Assembly (NCBI GenBank): GCA_949316495.1
Contig: OX439009.1
Coordinates: 41,081,443-41,145,442 of the forward strand
Origin: Amphiduros pacificus
Taxonomy: Eukaryota; Annelida; Polychaeta; Phyllodocida; Hesionidae
Direction of reading: 5' to 3'
DNA: 64,000 bases
Shown: one piece after another, positions 1-12,249 of the stretch
How the letters are laid out: every line of letters starts with the position of its first letter
How positions within the stretch are numbered: position 1 is the first letter of the stretch
Position numbers and translations under genes: made by a program
The notes under the pieces: model-generated
Told to the model about the DNA's origin: nothing
Database searches by the model: none
What the model saw: only the letters and a program-made list of their open reading frames with translations

Positions 1-1480
1 TATGTGGCACAGTTATAATCACAGTATCTCTCTGACCACCTCTCCCCACCACTGCAGCCTCTATGTGACACAGTTATAATCACAGTATCTCTCTCCCCAC
101 CACTGCAGCCTCTATGTGGCACAGTTATAATCACAGTATCTCTCTGACCACCTCTCCCCACCACTGCAGCCTCTATGTGGCACAGTTATAATCACAGTAT
201 CTCTCTGACCACCTCTCCCCACCACTGCAGCCTCTATGTGGCACAGTTATAATCACAGTATCTCTCTGACCACCCCTCCCCACCACTGCAGCCTCTATGT
301 GACACAGTTATAACCACAGTATCTCTCTGACCACCTCTCCCCACCACTGCAGCCTCTATGTGGCACAGTTATAATCACAGTATCTCTCTCCCCACCACTG
401 CAGCCTCTATGTGACACAGTTATAACCACAGTATCTCTCTGACCACCTCTCCCCACCACTGCAGCCTCTATGTGGCACAGTTATAATCACAGTATCTCTC
501 TCCCCACCACTGCAGCCTCTATGTGGCACAGTTATTATCACAGTATCTCTCTGGCCACCCCTCCCCACCACTGCAGCCTCTATGTGGCACAGCTATAATC
601 ACAGTATCTCTCTGACCACCTCTCCCCACCACTGCAGCCTCTATGTGACACAGTTATAATCACAGTATCTCTCTGACCACCTCTCCCCACCACTGCAGCC
701 TCTATGTGACACAGTTATAATCACAGTATCTCTCTGACCACCTCTCCCCACCACTGCAGCCTCTATGTGGCACAGTTATAATCACAGTATCTCTCTCCCC
801 ACCACTGCAGCCTCTATGTGACACAGTTATAACCGCAGTATCTCTCTGACCACCTCTCCCCACCACTGCAGCCTCTATGTGACACAGTTATAACCACAGT
901 ATCTCTCTGACCACCTCTCCCCGCCACTGCAGCCTCTATGTGGCACAGTTATAATCACAATATCTCTCTGACCACCTCTCCCCATCACTGCAGCCTCTAT
1001 GTGGCACAGTTATAATCACAGTATCTCTCTCCCCACCACTGCAGCCTCTATGTGGCACAGTTATAATCACAGTATCTCTCTGGCCACCCCTCCCCACCAC
1101 TGCAGCCTCTATGTGACACAGTTATAATCACAGTATCTCTCTGACCACCTCTCCCCACCACTGCAGCCTCTATGTGGCACAGTTATAATCACAGTATCTC
1201 TCTGACCACCTCTCCCCACCACTGCAGCCTCTATGTGACACAGTTATAATCACAGTATCTCTCTGGCCACCTCTCCCCACCACTGCAGCCTCTATGTGAC
1301 ACAGTTATAATCACCTCTCCCCACCACTGCAGCCTCTATGTGGCACAGTTATAATCACAGTATCTCTCTGACCACCCCTCCCCACCACTGCTGCCTCTGT
1401 GTGACACAGTTATAATCACCTCTCCCTACCACTGCAGCCTCTCCCCACCCACTGCAGCATCTATGAGACACAGGTATAAA
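1..1480. repeat. 61/51-bp tandem satellite, truncated by window edge
   Basis: About 25 tandem units. The full unit is 61 bp; a frequent shorter form is 51 bp and lacks about 10 bp around TGACCACCTC. Each unit carries CCACCACTGCAGCC followed by a TATGTGGCACAG segment. Long and short units are interspersed and differ at a few bases (TGGCAC or TGACAC, ATAATC or ATAACC). The last copies (about 1300-1480) are shortened and diverged, as expected at an array edge. The left end lies outside the window. Confidence 0.97.
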
Positions 1481-4400
1481 GACACTTTCAGCTGCACAGC
1501 TCAATCTCTTTGAACATTTATCAAATCAACATTGTTTCCATTGAATGTATATTTCTCTGTTGTGTATCAACCATCTTGGAGTAATCGTGCAGGTGGAGGT
1601 TGCTGGGCATTCATTAAGCCCAGTATTACCTACCTCCAGCCCAGCCTTTATGTAAATGTGATGTCACACTGGGAGGATACACTCATATGATGTACAAGCT
1701 TACAAACCAGCCAGCATGTGTCATGGTATGCAGAAATATACTCGGTCACGAGATAACAGCCAGGTTTACTACTCTCACTGCTTTAATGTGCTGCGTTTAC
1801 CGTCAGGATGAACAAGCCCATCTTTTCCCTTTTATATCGAGCCATCAATATTAAATGGATCTGATATGCCTCAGTGCTGCCCTCTATCTTCAAAATCCCT
1901 TATTAGGGAATGATCGGGTGAGGCTTATTTCAGGCCTTCGTGTATTGTTTGCGGGTCCCGATACTCAGGCCAGGATATGCATAGTCTTGAACTCCTTCAA
2001 ATGTCTTATGAAGGTCTACAAATTGTTTGCTACACAGTAAAGATTTTACACCATATTACATATCATGTGCTATCATTTCCACTACAAGTTAACACAGAAT
2101 AGGGTGTACTAGTAAAGTAGGCCCATAGGTGACACAATCTTCACAAGAGAATCACCCAGGTAGAATAACGTGGGTTGAATCCATTCTGTTCACTCTCAGG
2201 CAGCACCCCTTGTGTGTTACGCCATCTTGTATGACTTGCCTTTGACCTAAGTATCTTTTTGGTTGAAGGCAGTGGGCATGATGGTGGTATCCGATTTTCT
2301 CTCATTTCTATGGTGATTATGTTGAGGTGACAACAAAGGGGAGGTGGGTCTTGCTTTGTCCTCGGTCACCATCTACAAACATGCTTAGCACATACCACTG
2401 CTGCCTGATGGCGCGGAAATGATACAGTCCAAAAGAAATGTCGTCTGCTTCTTCCGTGACAACCATTTTTAGATATTCAAGACTTCTTAAAACAGCGATT
2501 TTTTTTCTAAAAGAAATGTCGTCTGCCTCCCTTTTCGAATGTGGATGTTTTACTGCGCAGAATCGAGTCTTTTCAGACATGTGGTCATAAAGCCCAACGT
2601 GAACTAATGCTTATGAAAAAGAACTGTTTCTGCACGTAAAGAAATATCTCCTAATCATAACTAGATAAATGGAGGACAAACACATTTTGGTTTAATCGCC
2701 CTTGAACATGATCCGAGCAGTAAAGATTCAATTTGCAGTTGCTGAAGGCATTTGACTTAATTCTTACCCTCAGGATATTTGGAAAAGATAATTATTTCCA
2801 TACATTGCCAATTTGTTTGGCTTGAAGGGTCATCTCTATAAAGCAAACTACTGCATATAATTCTGTGTGTTTAAAAGGCATCCTCAAACGTTCATATTTT
2901 AATTTACATTACTTGACATCAATGTTTCTGTCACAATAATGAAGAGAATGTTCTGATTTCTTACTGATCATTTATGTTATACTTTTTGGAGAATAAGTGT
3001 TCTTTTATTGATCCGACAGTTGCTGGTTTTATCATCATTAGCTTGTCACTATTGATAAGTAAGATCAATCATATAGAGCGATCTGAATGCGGTCAGATAC
3101 AAACCGAATTCCCAGATATAACAGGCAGAGTCAATGCCATTCTGGGGTATATCAAGGTTTTACAGTCATACTTAGGATAACTTATATAGTATATAACAAT
3201 GCCAACATTACTTCAAAATATTTGTAATAAAGCACGGTGCGGTGCTTCACCCTTTAAGACAAATGGCAATTTAAACACAGCTGAGGACATGAATGCCAGG
3301 GGCCATTACAGAAGACGTCAACTATATGACAACTGGTATGATTCATGGAACATCCAGCATGGCACTCTACCAACACACACCACCCTCGGGCATGCGCAAT
3401 AACCCACATCCGGTCACTTTGTCAATCATATATGTTCATTATCTGGGTCACTTTGTCAATCCATATGTTCACAATAGATTGACAATACGAGTAGGAATCT
3501 GATGTTCGTATCAAACATGGAGGCTAATATTATGATACTAATGTTGACATAAAGAAAATTGCTGATACATTCAATTTGAATTATTCAAACTTAACTTAAT
3601 AAATTAATATGATTTATTCTTATTCAATTTCTACCTTTTATGATAAGTTTTCTGTAAAACTAAAAGGAAATTTCTAGACTAATTGGTAAATATATATAAG
3701 GAAATACAATACAACCCCCCAGTCCAAATATGACCTCAATTTGACACCAAATGTACTCTCACAAATATTCCATATGCTTAATTCTAACACAGCACGAAAT
3801 CTTATCATGGCCTTTTAAAAAACAAAATTGAATAAATTGAAAGGGGTGGTCTGCCATCCAGTTTTAATGAAACATTTTACTGGTATCCATGCTGTGCAGA
3901 CTGACACTTCAAATATGACGCATGCGCGTGAACAAGGCACTGGGTTCAAAGCCCAAGAAATGTGATATGTTGGCTAATTTCTGTAAACCCAGATCTGCCC
4001 TTTCTAGTGTCACTCATGATGGCAGCAAACCAGCGCCGCGCCGTGTGCATCCAGCTAGTTTGCTTTAATTAACTAAACGAGCAGTTCACGCCACTACCCT
4101 CTGATATTGTGACAATCATAAGGCATTCTGACAAGATACACTTATTCCCCATAGATCTATACAGCATTTGATGCCCATTGAATGGAATCATTTAATAAAG
4201 AGTCTTAATTGCGGAAAAGGATTTCCTTTTATACAAAATGTTCAGCAAAATTTGATATATCACTTTTTTATTGTCTAGCTTGTTCTCGGTCAATCACTTC
4301 ACAATCTCGTAATTAAGATCTCTAATTGTAATTATATTCTGGATTACAATGTTCATGTGATCTATAGGACAATCACCTGTGATCTATAGGAAGGTGCTAT

Positions 4401-4693
4401 AGAATTACCGCAAGTGATCAAAATTGTCTTGTTACATTGTAGGATCTTTGCAGGTGATCAAATGTCTCTGTTATTTATGAAGGTGTCACAGGAAATCATA
4501 ATTGCTGGCACTTCCGAAAATGCAATAACGTAATTGAAGGTGATCAAATTTATCAGTCACTCAGTAACTTCTGAAACTGTTGTCAGTAATACTGTCATTG
4601 CAGGTGGTCAAATTGTCAGTCACTCCTGAAATTGTCATAACCTCATTGTAGTATACAGCATGTATCTGTGAGTGGTGTGGATGTTCGTATATG
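1481..4693. other. Unique AT-rich DNA, no supported gene
   Basis: No gene can be supported here. Short open frames do not resemble known families. A small local duplication of AAAGAAATGTCGTCTGC occurs near 2433 and 2511. Two overlapping frames at 3199-3502 both look weakly coding, so neither is convincing. At 4360-4560 there are short degenerate repeats built on GTGATCTATAGGA and GGTGATCAAA motifs. Confidence 0.6.
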
Positions 4694-6883
4694 CTATGAT
4701 TGCATGCTGAGGTCTGGGAGGTGGACCTGCTATGATTGCATGCTGGCCGGGCATGCTGGGGTCTGGGAGATGGACCTGCTATGATTGCATGCTGGCTGGG
4801 CATGCTGGGGTCTGGGAGATGGACCTGCTATGATTGCATGCTGGCTGGGCATGCTGGGGTCTGGGAGATGGACCTGCTATGATTGCATGCTGGCTGGGCA
4901 TGCTGGGGTCTGGGAGGTGGACCTGCTATGATTGCATGCTGGCTGGGCATGCTGGGGTCTGGAGGATGGACCTGCTATGATTGCATGCTGGTCGGGCATG
5001 CTGGGGTCTGGGAGGTGGACCTGCTATGATTGCATGCTGGCTGGGCATGCTGGGGTCTGGGAGGTGGACCTGCTATGATTGCATGCTGGCCGGGCATGCT
5101 GGGGTCTGGAGGATGGACCTGCTATGATTGCATGCTGGTCGGGCATGCTGGGGTCTGGGAGGTGGACCTGCTATGATTGCATGCTGGCTGGGCATGCTGG
5201 GGTCTGGGAGGTGGACCTGCTATGATTGCATGCTGGCCGGGCATGCTGGGGTCTGGAGGATGGACCTGCTATGATTACATGCTGGCCGGGCATGCTGGGG
5301 TCTGGGAGGTGGACCTGCTATGATTGCATGCTGGCCGGGCATGCTGGGGTCTGGGAGGTGGACCTGCTATGATTGCATGCTGGCTGGGCATGCTGGGGTC
5401 TGGGAGGTGGACCTGCTATGATTGCATGCTGGCCGGGCATGCTGGGGTCTGGGAGGTGGACCTGCTATGATTGCATGCAGGCCGGGCATGCTGGGGTCTG
5501 AGAGGTGGACCTGCTATGATTGCATGCTGGCCGGGCATGCTGGGGTCTGGGAGGTGGACCTGCTATGATTGCATGCTGGCTGGGCATGCTGGGGTCTGGG
5601 AGGTGGACCTGCTATGATTGCATGCTGGCCGGGCATGCTGGGGTCTGGGAGGTGGACCTGCTATGATTGCATGCAGGCCGGGCATGCTGGGGTCTGAGAG
5701 GTGGACCTGCTATGATTGCATGCTGGCCGGGCATGCTGGGGTCTGGGAGGTGGACCTACTATGATTGCATGCTGGCCGGGCATGCTGGGGTCTGGGAGGT
5801 GGACCTGCTATGATTGCATGCTGGCCGGGCATGCTGGGGTCTGGGAGGTGGACCTGCTATGATTGCATGCTGGCTGGGCATGCTGGGGTCTGAGAGGTGG
5901 ACCTGCTATGATTGCATGCTGGCTGGGCATGCTGGGGTCTGGGGGATGGACCTGCTATGATTGCATGCTAGCCGGGCATACTAGGGTCTGGGAGGTGGAC
6001 CTGCTATGATTGCATGCTAGCCGGGCATGCTGGGGTCTGGGAGGTGGACCTGCTATGATTGCATGCTGGCTGGGCATGCTGGGGTCTGGGAGGTGGACCT
6101 GCTATGATTGCATGCTGGCTGGGCATGCTGGGGTCTCGGAGGTGGACTTGCTATGATTGCATGCTGGCTGGGCATGCTGGGGTCTGGGAGGTGGACCTGC
6201 TATGATTGCATGCTGGCTGGGCATGCTGGGGTCTGGGAGGTGGACCTGCTATGATTGCATGCTGGCCGGGCATGCTGGGGTCTGGGAGGTGGACCTGCTA
6301 TGATTGCATGCTGGCTGGGCATGCTAGGGTCTGGGAGGTGGACCTGCTTTGATTGCATGCTGGCCGGGCATGCTGGGGTCTGGGAGGTGGACCTGCTTTG
6401 ATTGCATGCTGGCCGGGCATGCTGGGGTCTGGGAGGTGGACCTGCTATGATTGCATGCTGGCTGGGCATGCTGGGGTCTGGGAGGTGGACCTTCTATGAT
6501 TGCATGCTGGCCGGGCATGCTGGGGTCTGGGAGATGGATCTGGTATGATTGCATGCTGGCCGGGCATGCTGGGGTCTGGGAGGTGGACCTGCTATGATTG
6601 CATGCTGGCTGGGCATGCTGGGGTCTGGGAGGTGGACCTGCTATGATTGCATGCTGGCTGGGCATGCTGGGGTCTGGGAGATGGACCTGCTATGATTGCA
6701 TGCTGGCTGGGCATGCTGGGGTCTGGGAGGTGGACCTGCTATGATTGCATGCTGGCTGGGCATGCTGGGGTCTGGGAGGTGGACCTGCTATGATTGCATG
6801 CTGGCTGGGCATGCTGGGGTCTGGGAGGTGGACCTGCTATGATTGCATGCTGGCTGGGCATGCTGGGGTCTGGGAGGTGGACC
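4694..6883. repeat. 49-bp GC-rich minisatellite, about 44 units
   Basis: Consecutive copies of CTATGATTGCATGCTGG start exactly 49 bp apart (for example 4730 and 4779). Each unit also carries GGGCATGCTGGGGTCTGGG and GGTGGACCTG. Variants (GGCCGGG or GGCTGGG; GGGAGG, GGAGGATGG or GAGAGG) recur in blocks. One marked pair lies 147 bp apart (three units, near 4963 and 5110) and another 196 bp apart (four units, near 5474 and 5670). This fits expansion by unequal exchange of several units at a time. Open frames across the array are a by-product of the repeat. Confidence 0.97.
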
Positions 6884-7690
6884 TCTGCCAGACTTGTCCT
6901 GCTCTGAATGCTCTCCCCTCTAGTCACATGCAACCATTCCTCCCCATGTACCACCACAATCCTGCACGCATTTCTCCTCACTATTTCTGCCAAATACCAC
7001 GTCTCTGCCATTCGCAACTGCACTCATTTAACTCTGAGACATAACTTAATGAACTTAAAAGTTTTCATCTACTAAATCAATGTATTTACCTTTGAATCAG
7101 TGGTTAGAGGTTGGATGGTTACAGATTTCTGCCTCGACAACATCTCCTTACATGTTAACTGGCTGTTTAGTATGATAGTATCCGACGTTTCCTTCATGTG
7201 TGACAAGACGCATATCTATCCCGTGGTGCCCTGACGGTGCACTTAATGCAGCCGAGTGGGATGGTCCGGGCGGCAGGTGATATACACGGCCCCCGCTGCT
7301 GGCCCTAATCTCTGTGGAGACACACTGATTATGTGGTACAGAGTGGGCACATCACAGGGTGTCGTCACAAAGTACAAGCTCCTAACTCCTACAACAACAC
7401 CCTCTCCAAATCTCCTTAACAACAAACCGGCTAAACAATGCGCTTTTATACTTTCTCCTGTATTCTATTGTTTAGTTTTAGACCAATCAAACACAATGCC
7501 TGGTCCCAGTGGACCCTCACTCCAGCTCTTCTGTAACTTTCAAAGAGTCTGCATTTTTTGTTACAACCTCTCCAGTTCTTTGTTACAAAACCTCCTGTTT
7601 TATCAACATGAAGAGCATTATTATTGGTATGGTTGTATCCTATGGAGTAATATGGATCAGCCTTGATATCGTATTATTCCACTCTTTCTA
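6884..7690. other. Unique DNA, weak coding look at about 7240-7390
   Basis: Mostly unremarkable. After an AG at the end of GTGCACTTAATGCAG (about 7250) a plus-strand frame stays open for over 130 codons and includes a motif reading LIMWYRVGTSQG, which could be a surface-protein exon. No clear splice donor was found and the other strand is also open for 61 codons, so this is only a possibility. Confidence 0.25.
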
Positions 7691-7998
7691 GGACCGTCAT
7701 CTTCGCTCTGTGTACTGGTATGGACGTACATGAGGAGCCGGTGTTTATAGGACCGTCATCTTCGCTCTGTGTACTGGTATGGACGTACATGTGGAGCCAG
7801 TGTTTATAGGACCGTCATCTTCGCTCTGTGTTCTGGTATGGACGTACATGAGGAGCCGGTGGTAGTGTGAGTGATGGCCACTATGTACTGGTATGGACGT
7901 ACACGAGGAGCCGGTGTTTATAGGACCGTCATCTTGCCACTATGTTCTGGTATGGACGTACACGAGGAGCCGGTGGTAGTGTGAGTGATGGCCACGTA
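7691..7998. repeat. 59-bp short tandem repeat, about 5 units
   Basis: GGACCGTCATCTTCGCTCTG starts at 7691, 7750 and 7809, giving a 59-bp period. Each unit also contains GGTATGGACGTACA and GAGGAGCCGGTG. The later copies alternate with a second spacer (GGTAGTGTGAGTGATGGCCA), so the array is a mixture of two unit types. Confidence 0.9.
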
Positions 7999-8181
7999 CT
8001 CGCCTTATACATTGTGTCTACTACTACCACTGAGCTGACCAAACTTCGTGTCACGCCACCACAAGATTGGTGTCAAAATCCCATGCCCTCATGTACAACA
8101 CCATCTACCAACACATTCACTTTCTATTTTGCAACGTATTTGTCTAATAAGAACCTATTGATATGTATTTCTTGGTTTCAG

Positions 8182-8348
8182 ATATATTACCAGATGAGGT
8201 TTTTGTTACAGAGTATGATGCAAACATAACTGACTTCTCCATCCGCCATAACTTAGGGCATCTCTCTGTGAGGAGATCGTCATCTGGGACATTGCCAGAT
8301 CTATGCAGACCCAGTAATGTTGGGAGTAAAAAAAACACCCCACATTAA
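8182..8348 (+). CDS. Candidate 3' exon of an unrecognised gene
   Basis: I do not recognise this protein. A pyrimidine-rich stretch ends in an AG at 8180-8181 (TTTCTTGGTTTCAG). After it a frame of 55 codons runs to TAA at 8346-8348. The translation looks like real protein: it starts ILPDEVFVTEYDANITDFS, continues through SIRHNLGHLS, and has a basic-serine stretch RRSSSGTLPDL that resembles a kinase target site. A poly(A) signal AATAAA lies at 8727-8732, about 380 bases further on, so this could be a terminal exon. Possible donors (GTAATG near 8311, GTAAAA near 8322) would make it internal instead. No upstream exon could be linked to it. The splice reading is inference; a chance open frame remains possible. 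Confidence 0.33.
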
Positions 8349-8403
8349 TTTTACAACTATAAAACTACCACACTATCAAACTAGTATCGGTTGTAAATCA
8401 GAC

Positions 8404-8637
8404 CTACATCAGGACATATGTTGTCGGCAGCCAAGGTTGACAATGTTTATTGAAATACTTCTCTGCGTGAAGTATGGTAAGTTTAATATCTCTCTCTGTG
8501 ACCGCGTCAAATGCCCTCTTTAAGTCTTTGAAAACATCAAATTCTATGCCATTTTGGTAATTTTCTCCCCGTGTTCTTGCACCTTGCACGAAATTCCAAC
8601 ATGTCATAGCTGAAGCCCTCCAAGGGGCATTTAGCAT
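8404..8637 (-). mobile_element. Relic of a non-LTR reverse transcriptase
   Basis: The minus-strand translation contains FDVFKDLKRAFDAVTERDI, which resembles motif A of LINE-type reverse transcriptases (hydrophobic-D-L-K-x-A-F-D-x-V). The match is limited to about 25 residues. The usual hydrophobic residue before the catalytic D is a lysine here, and no downstream YADD motif was found in any frame nearby. I read this as a small, decayed LINE fragment. A chance match cannot be excluded. Confidence 0.3.
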
Positions 8638-8726
8638 TGTCTGCGATGCCCAACCTTGACTTCTACAAGCTGACAGATGTTTATACTGTCATGGTCAACA
8701 TTTAACCATTCTCCGTGCAAACCGTC

Positions 8727-8732
8727 AATAAA
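8727..8732 (+). promoter_or_regulatory. Candidate poly(A) signal AATAAA
   Basis: AATAAA on the plus strand about 380 bases after the stop of the candidate exon at 8182-8348. On its own it is a common hexamer. Confidence 0.25.
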
Positions 8733-8809
8733 CATTTAGTGAAATTACTATCATGAGAATACATGCCGGCCCCGTAGTATGTGTCACTGTTAATGTAACT
8801 TAGTTTGCA

Positions 8810-8987
8810 ACATGAGGTCATTGACATGAGGTCATTGACATGAGGTCATTGACATGAGGTCATTGACATGAGGTCATTGACATGAGGTCATTGACATGAG
8901 GTCATTAACATGAGGTCATTAACATGAGGTCATTCACATGAGGTCATTAACATGAGGTCATTAACATGAGGTCATTAACATGGGGTC
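8810..8987. repeat. 14-bp tandem array carrying AGGTCA half-sites
   Basis: Twelve perfect AGGTCA hexamers at a regular 14-bp spacing, within units CATGAGGTCATTGA or CATGAGGTCATTAA. AGGTCA is the canonical nuclear-receptor half-site, and the spacing makes each adjacent pair a DR8. The last copy has decayed to GGGGTC. Whether any factor binds is unknown. Confidence 0.95.
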
Positions 8988-9460
8988 TTACTGATCTGCC
9001 ACGGTACTGGGTCCCCTTGGACCATTATGACGTCATAGAGGTGATCATTAAAACACACATTCTGTCCCTGACCATTTAAATACTGCTTTCTTACAGTAGA
9101 TTGCCAATATAATATCCTCTTCCAAACTGGACCACAATGGAAAAGTTTTCCTGGTAACTGAATAATGTTTAAAACTTCATATCTTCTCTCAAGCTGAAAA
9201 ATAACTAACGGCATAAAAATTGTCCATACGAGGTGCTCTTGGTTTTTTGAATCCCCGCTCTTTTTCTACATTTATTGTCGAAATCTATATAATGTTAGTA
9301 TTGAGTTTACTGTTTAAGTAAATCTCATCAAAGTCCATATTAGTTAAGGTCATGTTTAAGGCCAAAATGGTTTATATTTTCTTCATTAAAGGCGACAGTG
9401 GTACAACTTTATTTAATTTAGGGCCAAATTGGAATCATTCACCCTCATTATCAGGCCAAT
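8988..9460. other. Unique DNA, nothing recognised
   Basis: AT-rich sequence between two short arrays. No coding signal, RNA gene or element end seen. Confidence 0.6.
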
Positions 9461-9770
9461 CTGATATCATGATATATGTGTGTGATATTATGATGTATTT
9501 GTGTGATATTATGATATATTTGTGTGATATTATGATATATTTGTGTGATATTATGATGTATTTGTGTGATATCATGATATATGTGTGTGATATTATGATG
9601 TATTTGTGTGATATCATGATATATGTGTGTGATATTATGATGTATTTGTGTGATATCATGATATATGTGTGTGATATTATGATGTATTTGTGTGATATCA
9701 TGATGTATGTGTGTGATATTATGATATATTACTGTGATATTATAATATATTTGTGTGATTGTTTCATCAC
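9461..9770. repeat. 21-bp tandem array in codon register
   Basis: About 14 units of 21 bp built on TGTGATATTATGATGTATT. Two variants (GTGATATCATGATATATGTG and the TATTTG form) alternate, so much of the array has a 42-bp period. Because 21 is a multiple of three, both strands stay open across it: the plus strand reads a CDIMMYL heptad and the minus strand an ISHKYII heptad. The plus-strand frame spans 9352-9780 (142 codons). Openness on both strands argues that it is not selected as protein. Confidence 0.95.
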
Positions 9771-11015
9771 TGGGCGATAAATCAGTCTCCCTCGCGGGGC
9801 TGTCACAGAAGAGAAGGTGTCCAGCTCGCTATTTAGCATTGACACTTAGTCAGAAACGACATAACAAATGTATGGCCCCACATTGAACGTATAAACTGTT
9901 GATACTTGGCAGGTACTAATTATGTTATTATATGGCTTATTGTGAGGAGACTCCATTCAGATGACGAAGATAGCACAGATATGTTGTAGTACAAACGCTT
10001 TTTATCAAGGCAGCCACTTTGTAAAATGGAAAGTTTTACAATGGTGTTACAATAACGCTTGCTGGCAAAGATTTTTCTAACTTGGTCATTAATAACAAAT
10101 AAAACATTAAGGAGAGATTTGATAATTGCGGACCTATGGTTTGGAAGGCAGGACCCGCATCATGTCCATATACATCTAAAAACAGTTTAAAAAAACTTTT
10201 ACTTACTTTTTTTTATAATATATTAACTTTAAACTGCTTGTTTGGAAAAGAATTGAAGTGGGCATGCAATATTAAATTATAAAACATGGTAACAGTGGTT
10301 CTCTGTGTTGAAGTCATTCTATGGAGGGTCATTGTGATAGTGTCCACATTGGGAACAAAAAGATGTGTTTTATTTATTTGCCTTTGTTTACCTTTGGGAA
10401 TATTAAGTGTCCTGGGTGTTGCACCTCCTACAGGCGTCTGTGGCAGCTCTGTCTCTCAAGTAGACATCTCAGGTGAGATTTGTCTTTGATCTTGCCGCCA
10501 GGTAAGGACACACCTGGAGAGGCCTGCTCATCTTTATCTAGTGTCAGCGGGGTGTCGCTGCATACTTGTCTCCCGGGAGCACAATTATAAGAATCTCTCT
10601 TATAACGAGCGGGCGTATCACTAACTCCCCAATCTCACAATTTATTGCTAATGAAATGTGATTCAATTATAAATGGTGTGTAATTTTCTTCTCAATCTCC
10701 GCATCATTCATACTTCCCACTGGCATGGCACTCATCTATCTTGCCATAAACACACGCCTGTCTCACCCTTCATTTATAACAACACTTTCACAAACTCCTA
10801 CCTCTATACAAACTTAACATTCTTATGTTCAGACATACCACCAATATAAAGCAATGTCTTAATAGACAACAGAGAAGACGCTGCATGGGTATGTGAACGA
10901 GTTAGACAAACCTTCTTTAATCACAAAATCCTGCTAAGGTTGTGATTCACACTTTTGGTGATCACACTAATATCACATTAATAATGACAATTGCAGTGAT
11001 TATTTTTCATCAAGA
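9771..11015. other. Unique DNA, no supported gene
   Basis: AT-rich. A 39-base segment at 10434-10472 is bracketed by a good acceptor (CACCTCCTACAG) and a good donor (CAG then GTGAGA), but it is too short to support as an exon alone. A second donor-like GTAAGGAC lies near 10502. Nothing else seen. Confidence 0.5.
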
Positions 11016-11049
11016 TTGATCTCTAAATTTATCTTTATTTGTATATGTA

Positions 11050-11790
11050 TTTGGGTTTTAAGAGTGAAGAAAATGTGGAGTGGAGAAAATGTATGTTTGT
11101 CTGTCTGTCCGTCCGTCTGTCAACATTTCTTTAAAAATCTTCTTCTCCAAAACTACCAGTTATATATGTTTCATATTTTATATTGTGATAGCTGTAGAGG
11201 TGAACATTTAGATTCCTTCAAATCTTAGTAATGTCACCATTGCCCTTAGTGCAGTGAGCTCGAGGTCACACATTTGTATGGAGCATATATCAGCAACCGC
11301 TTATAAGAGGAAATTAAAACTTGGTATACAGAAATGTCTTAGGTCATAGCTGTGCCTCATTATACTGTTTTAGTCATGTGGCCTTTGACCTTGACACATT
11401 GACCTTGAATTCAAAATTTGTGTACATGCAAAACCTCACAGCCATTAAAAGTGAATAAACATATGTCAGTGGCCATAGAGCTTCTTTGTTATGTTTGTGA
11501 AGATTTCTTCCTAAATGATCATTTAAATTATTTTCAAAAGCAGACTTGAGCAGATGATGATTTTGGCCAATCAGAATGCATGTTACATATCATATTTGGC
11601 CCGAAAATAGATATAATTAGACCTCATGAACAATTAATTAAGATAATAAATATTGGGCATGCGTGACAACCACAAGGTGCAGTTGTGCACTATCAGTTTT
11701 ATTTTGTCCCTGCATCCATTGACCTTAATGCAGTAACCTTAAGGTCACAAATTTTGTGCATGAAATATTGAATTGGTAACAAGATATGAT
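11050..11790. repeat. Old dispersed repeat fragment
   Basis: The stretch has the flavour of a widespread degenerate family I associate with mollusc genomes. It holds a GTCTGTCTGTCCGTCCGTC run, then a CTTCTCCAAAACTACC segment, then repeated CTTTGACCTTGACA and TTGACCTTGAAT phrases and an AAGGTCACA tail that recurs near 11740. No ends, target duplication or coding remnant could be fixed, so class and boundaries are uncertain. The family recognition is from memory. Confidence 0.4.
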
Positions 11791-11990
11791 TTACAAGATA
11801 TCATTGAATATCTTATAAAATCTGAATTGGGATCTTGTATGGAAAACCATAACCTGTTTGCTAGTCACACTTTATCCCAGTTCGTGTGTTTTCATTCAGG
11901 TCAGCAGAGTTATCAACCCATGGGGTTATGTTTTATTGAACATCGACCAAATGAGTTTAACCTTAGGAGGGTAAGTCAAATACCTTGTTC

Positions 11991-12180
11991 AGCCAAGTTA
12001 AGACACAGCACAAACCTGGGTCAGCCAAGTTTAGACACAGCACAGACCTGGATCAGCCAAGTTTAGACACAGCACAGACCTGGATCAGCCAAGTTGAGAC
12101 ACAGTACAAACCTGGGTCAGCCAAGTTGACACACAGCACAAACCTGGGTCAGCCAAGTTAAGACACCATACAGTCAAGTT
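11991..12180. repeat. 32-bp tandem repeat, 6 units
   Basis: AGCCAAGTTTAGACACAGCA-type units start at 11991, 12023 and 12055 and continue to about 12180, with a 32-bp period. Each also carries a CCTGGGTC or CCTGGATC segment. The array is short and ends only about 70 bp before the large 44-bp satellite; the two units are not similar. Confidence 0.92.
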
Positions 12181-12249
12181 AGGAAAACTTTGTGAACATA
12201 ATATGTCAATCAAGTATGGATTCTTCATTGATTGCACTATAGTCACGTG

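Noticed and set aside
3199-3502. Two overlapping plus-strand frames with protein-like texture (NARGHYRRRQLYDNWYDSWN; GTSSMALYQHTPPSGMRNN)
   Set aside because: They use the same bases in different frames, so at least one is chance; the acceptors are weak.
3943-3953. GGTTCAAAGCC, a match to a tRNA B-box
   Set aside because: No matching A-box or cloverleaf around it; at best a decayed tRNA-derived repeat.
4561-7044. Frames with MPSQHAIIAGPPPRP-type repeats
   Set aside because: Read-through of the 49-bp minisatellite; neighbouring frames and the plus strand are also open.
9352-9780. 142-codon frame with CDIMMYL heptads
   Set aside because: The 21-bp repeat is open on both strands, and the unique N-terminal part has no protein character I recognise.
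10434-10472. 39-base micro-exon between good splice sites
   Set aside because: Too short to support without transcripts; reported only within the region note.
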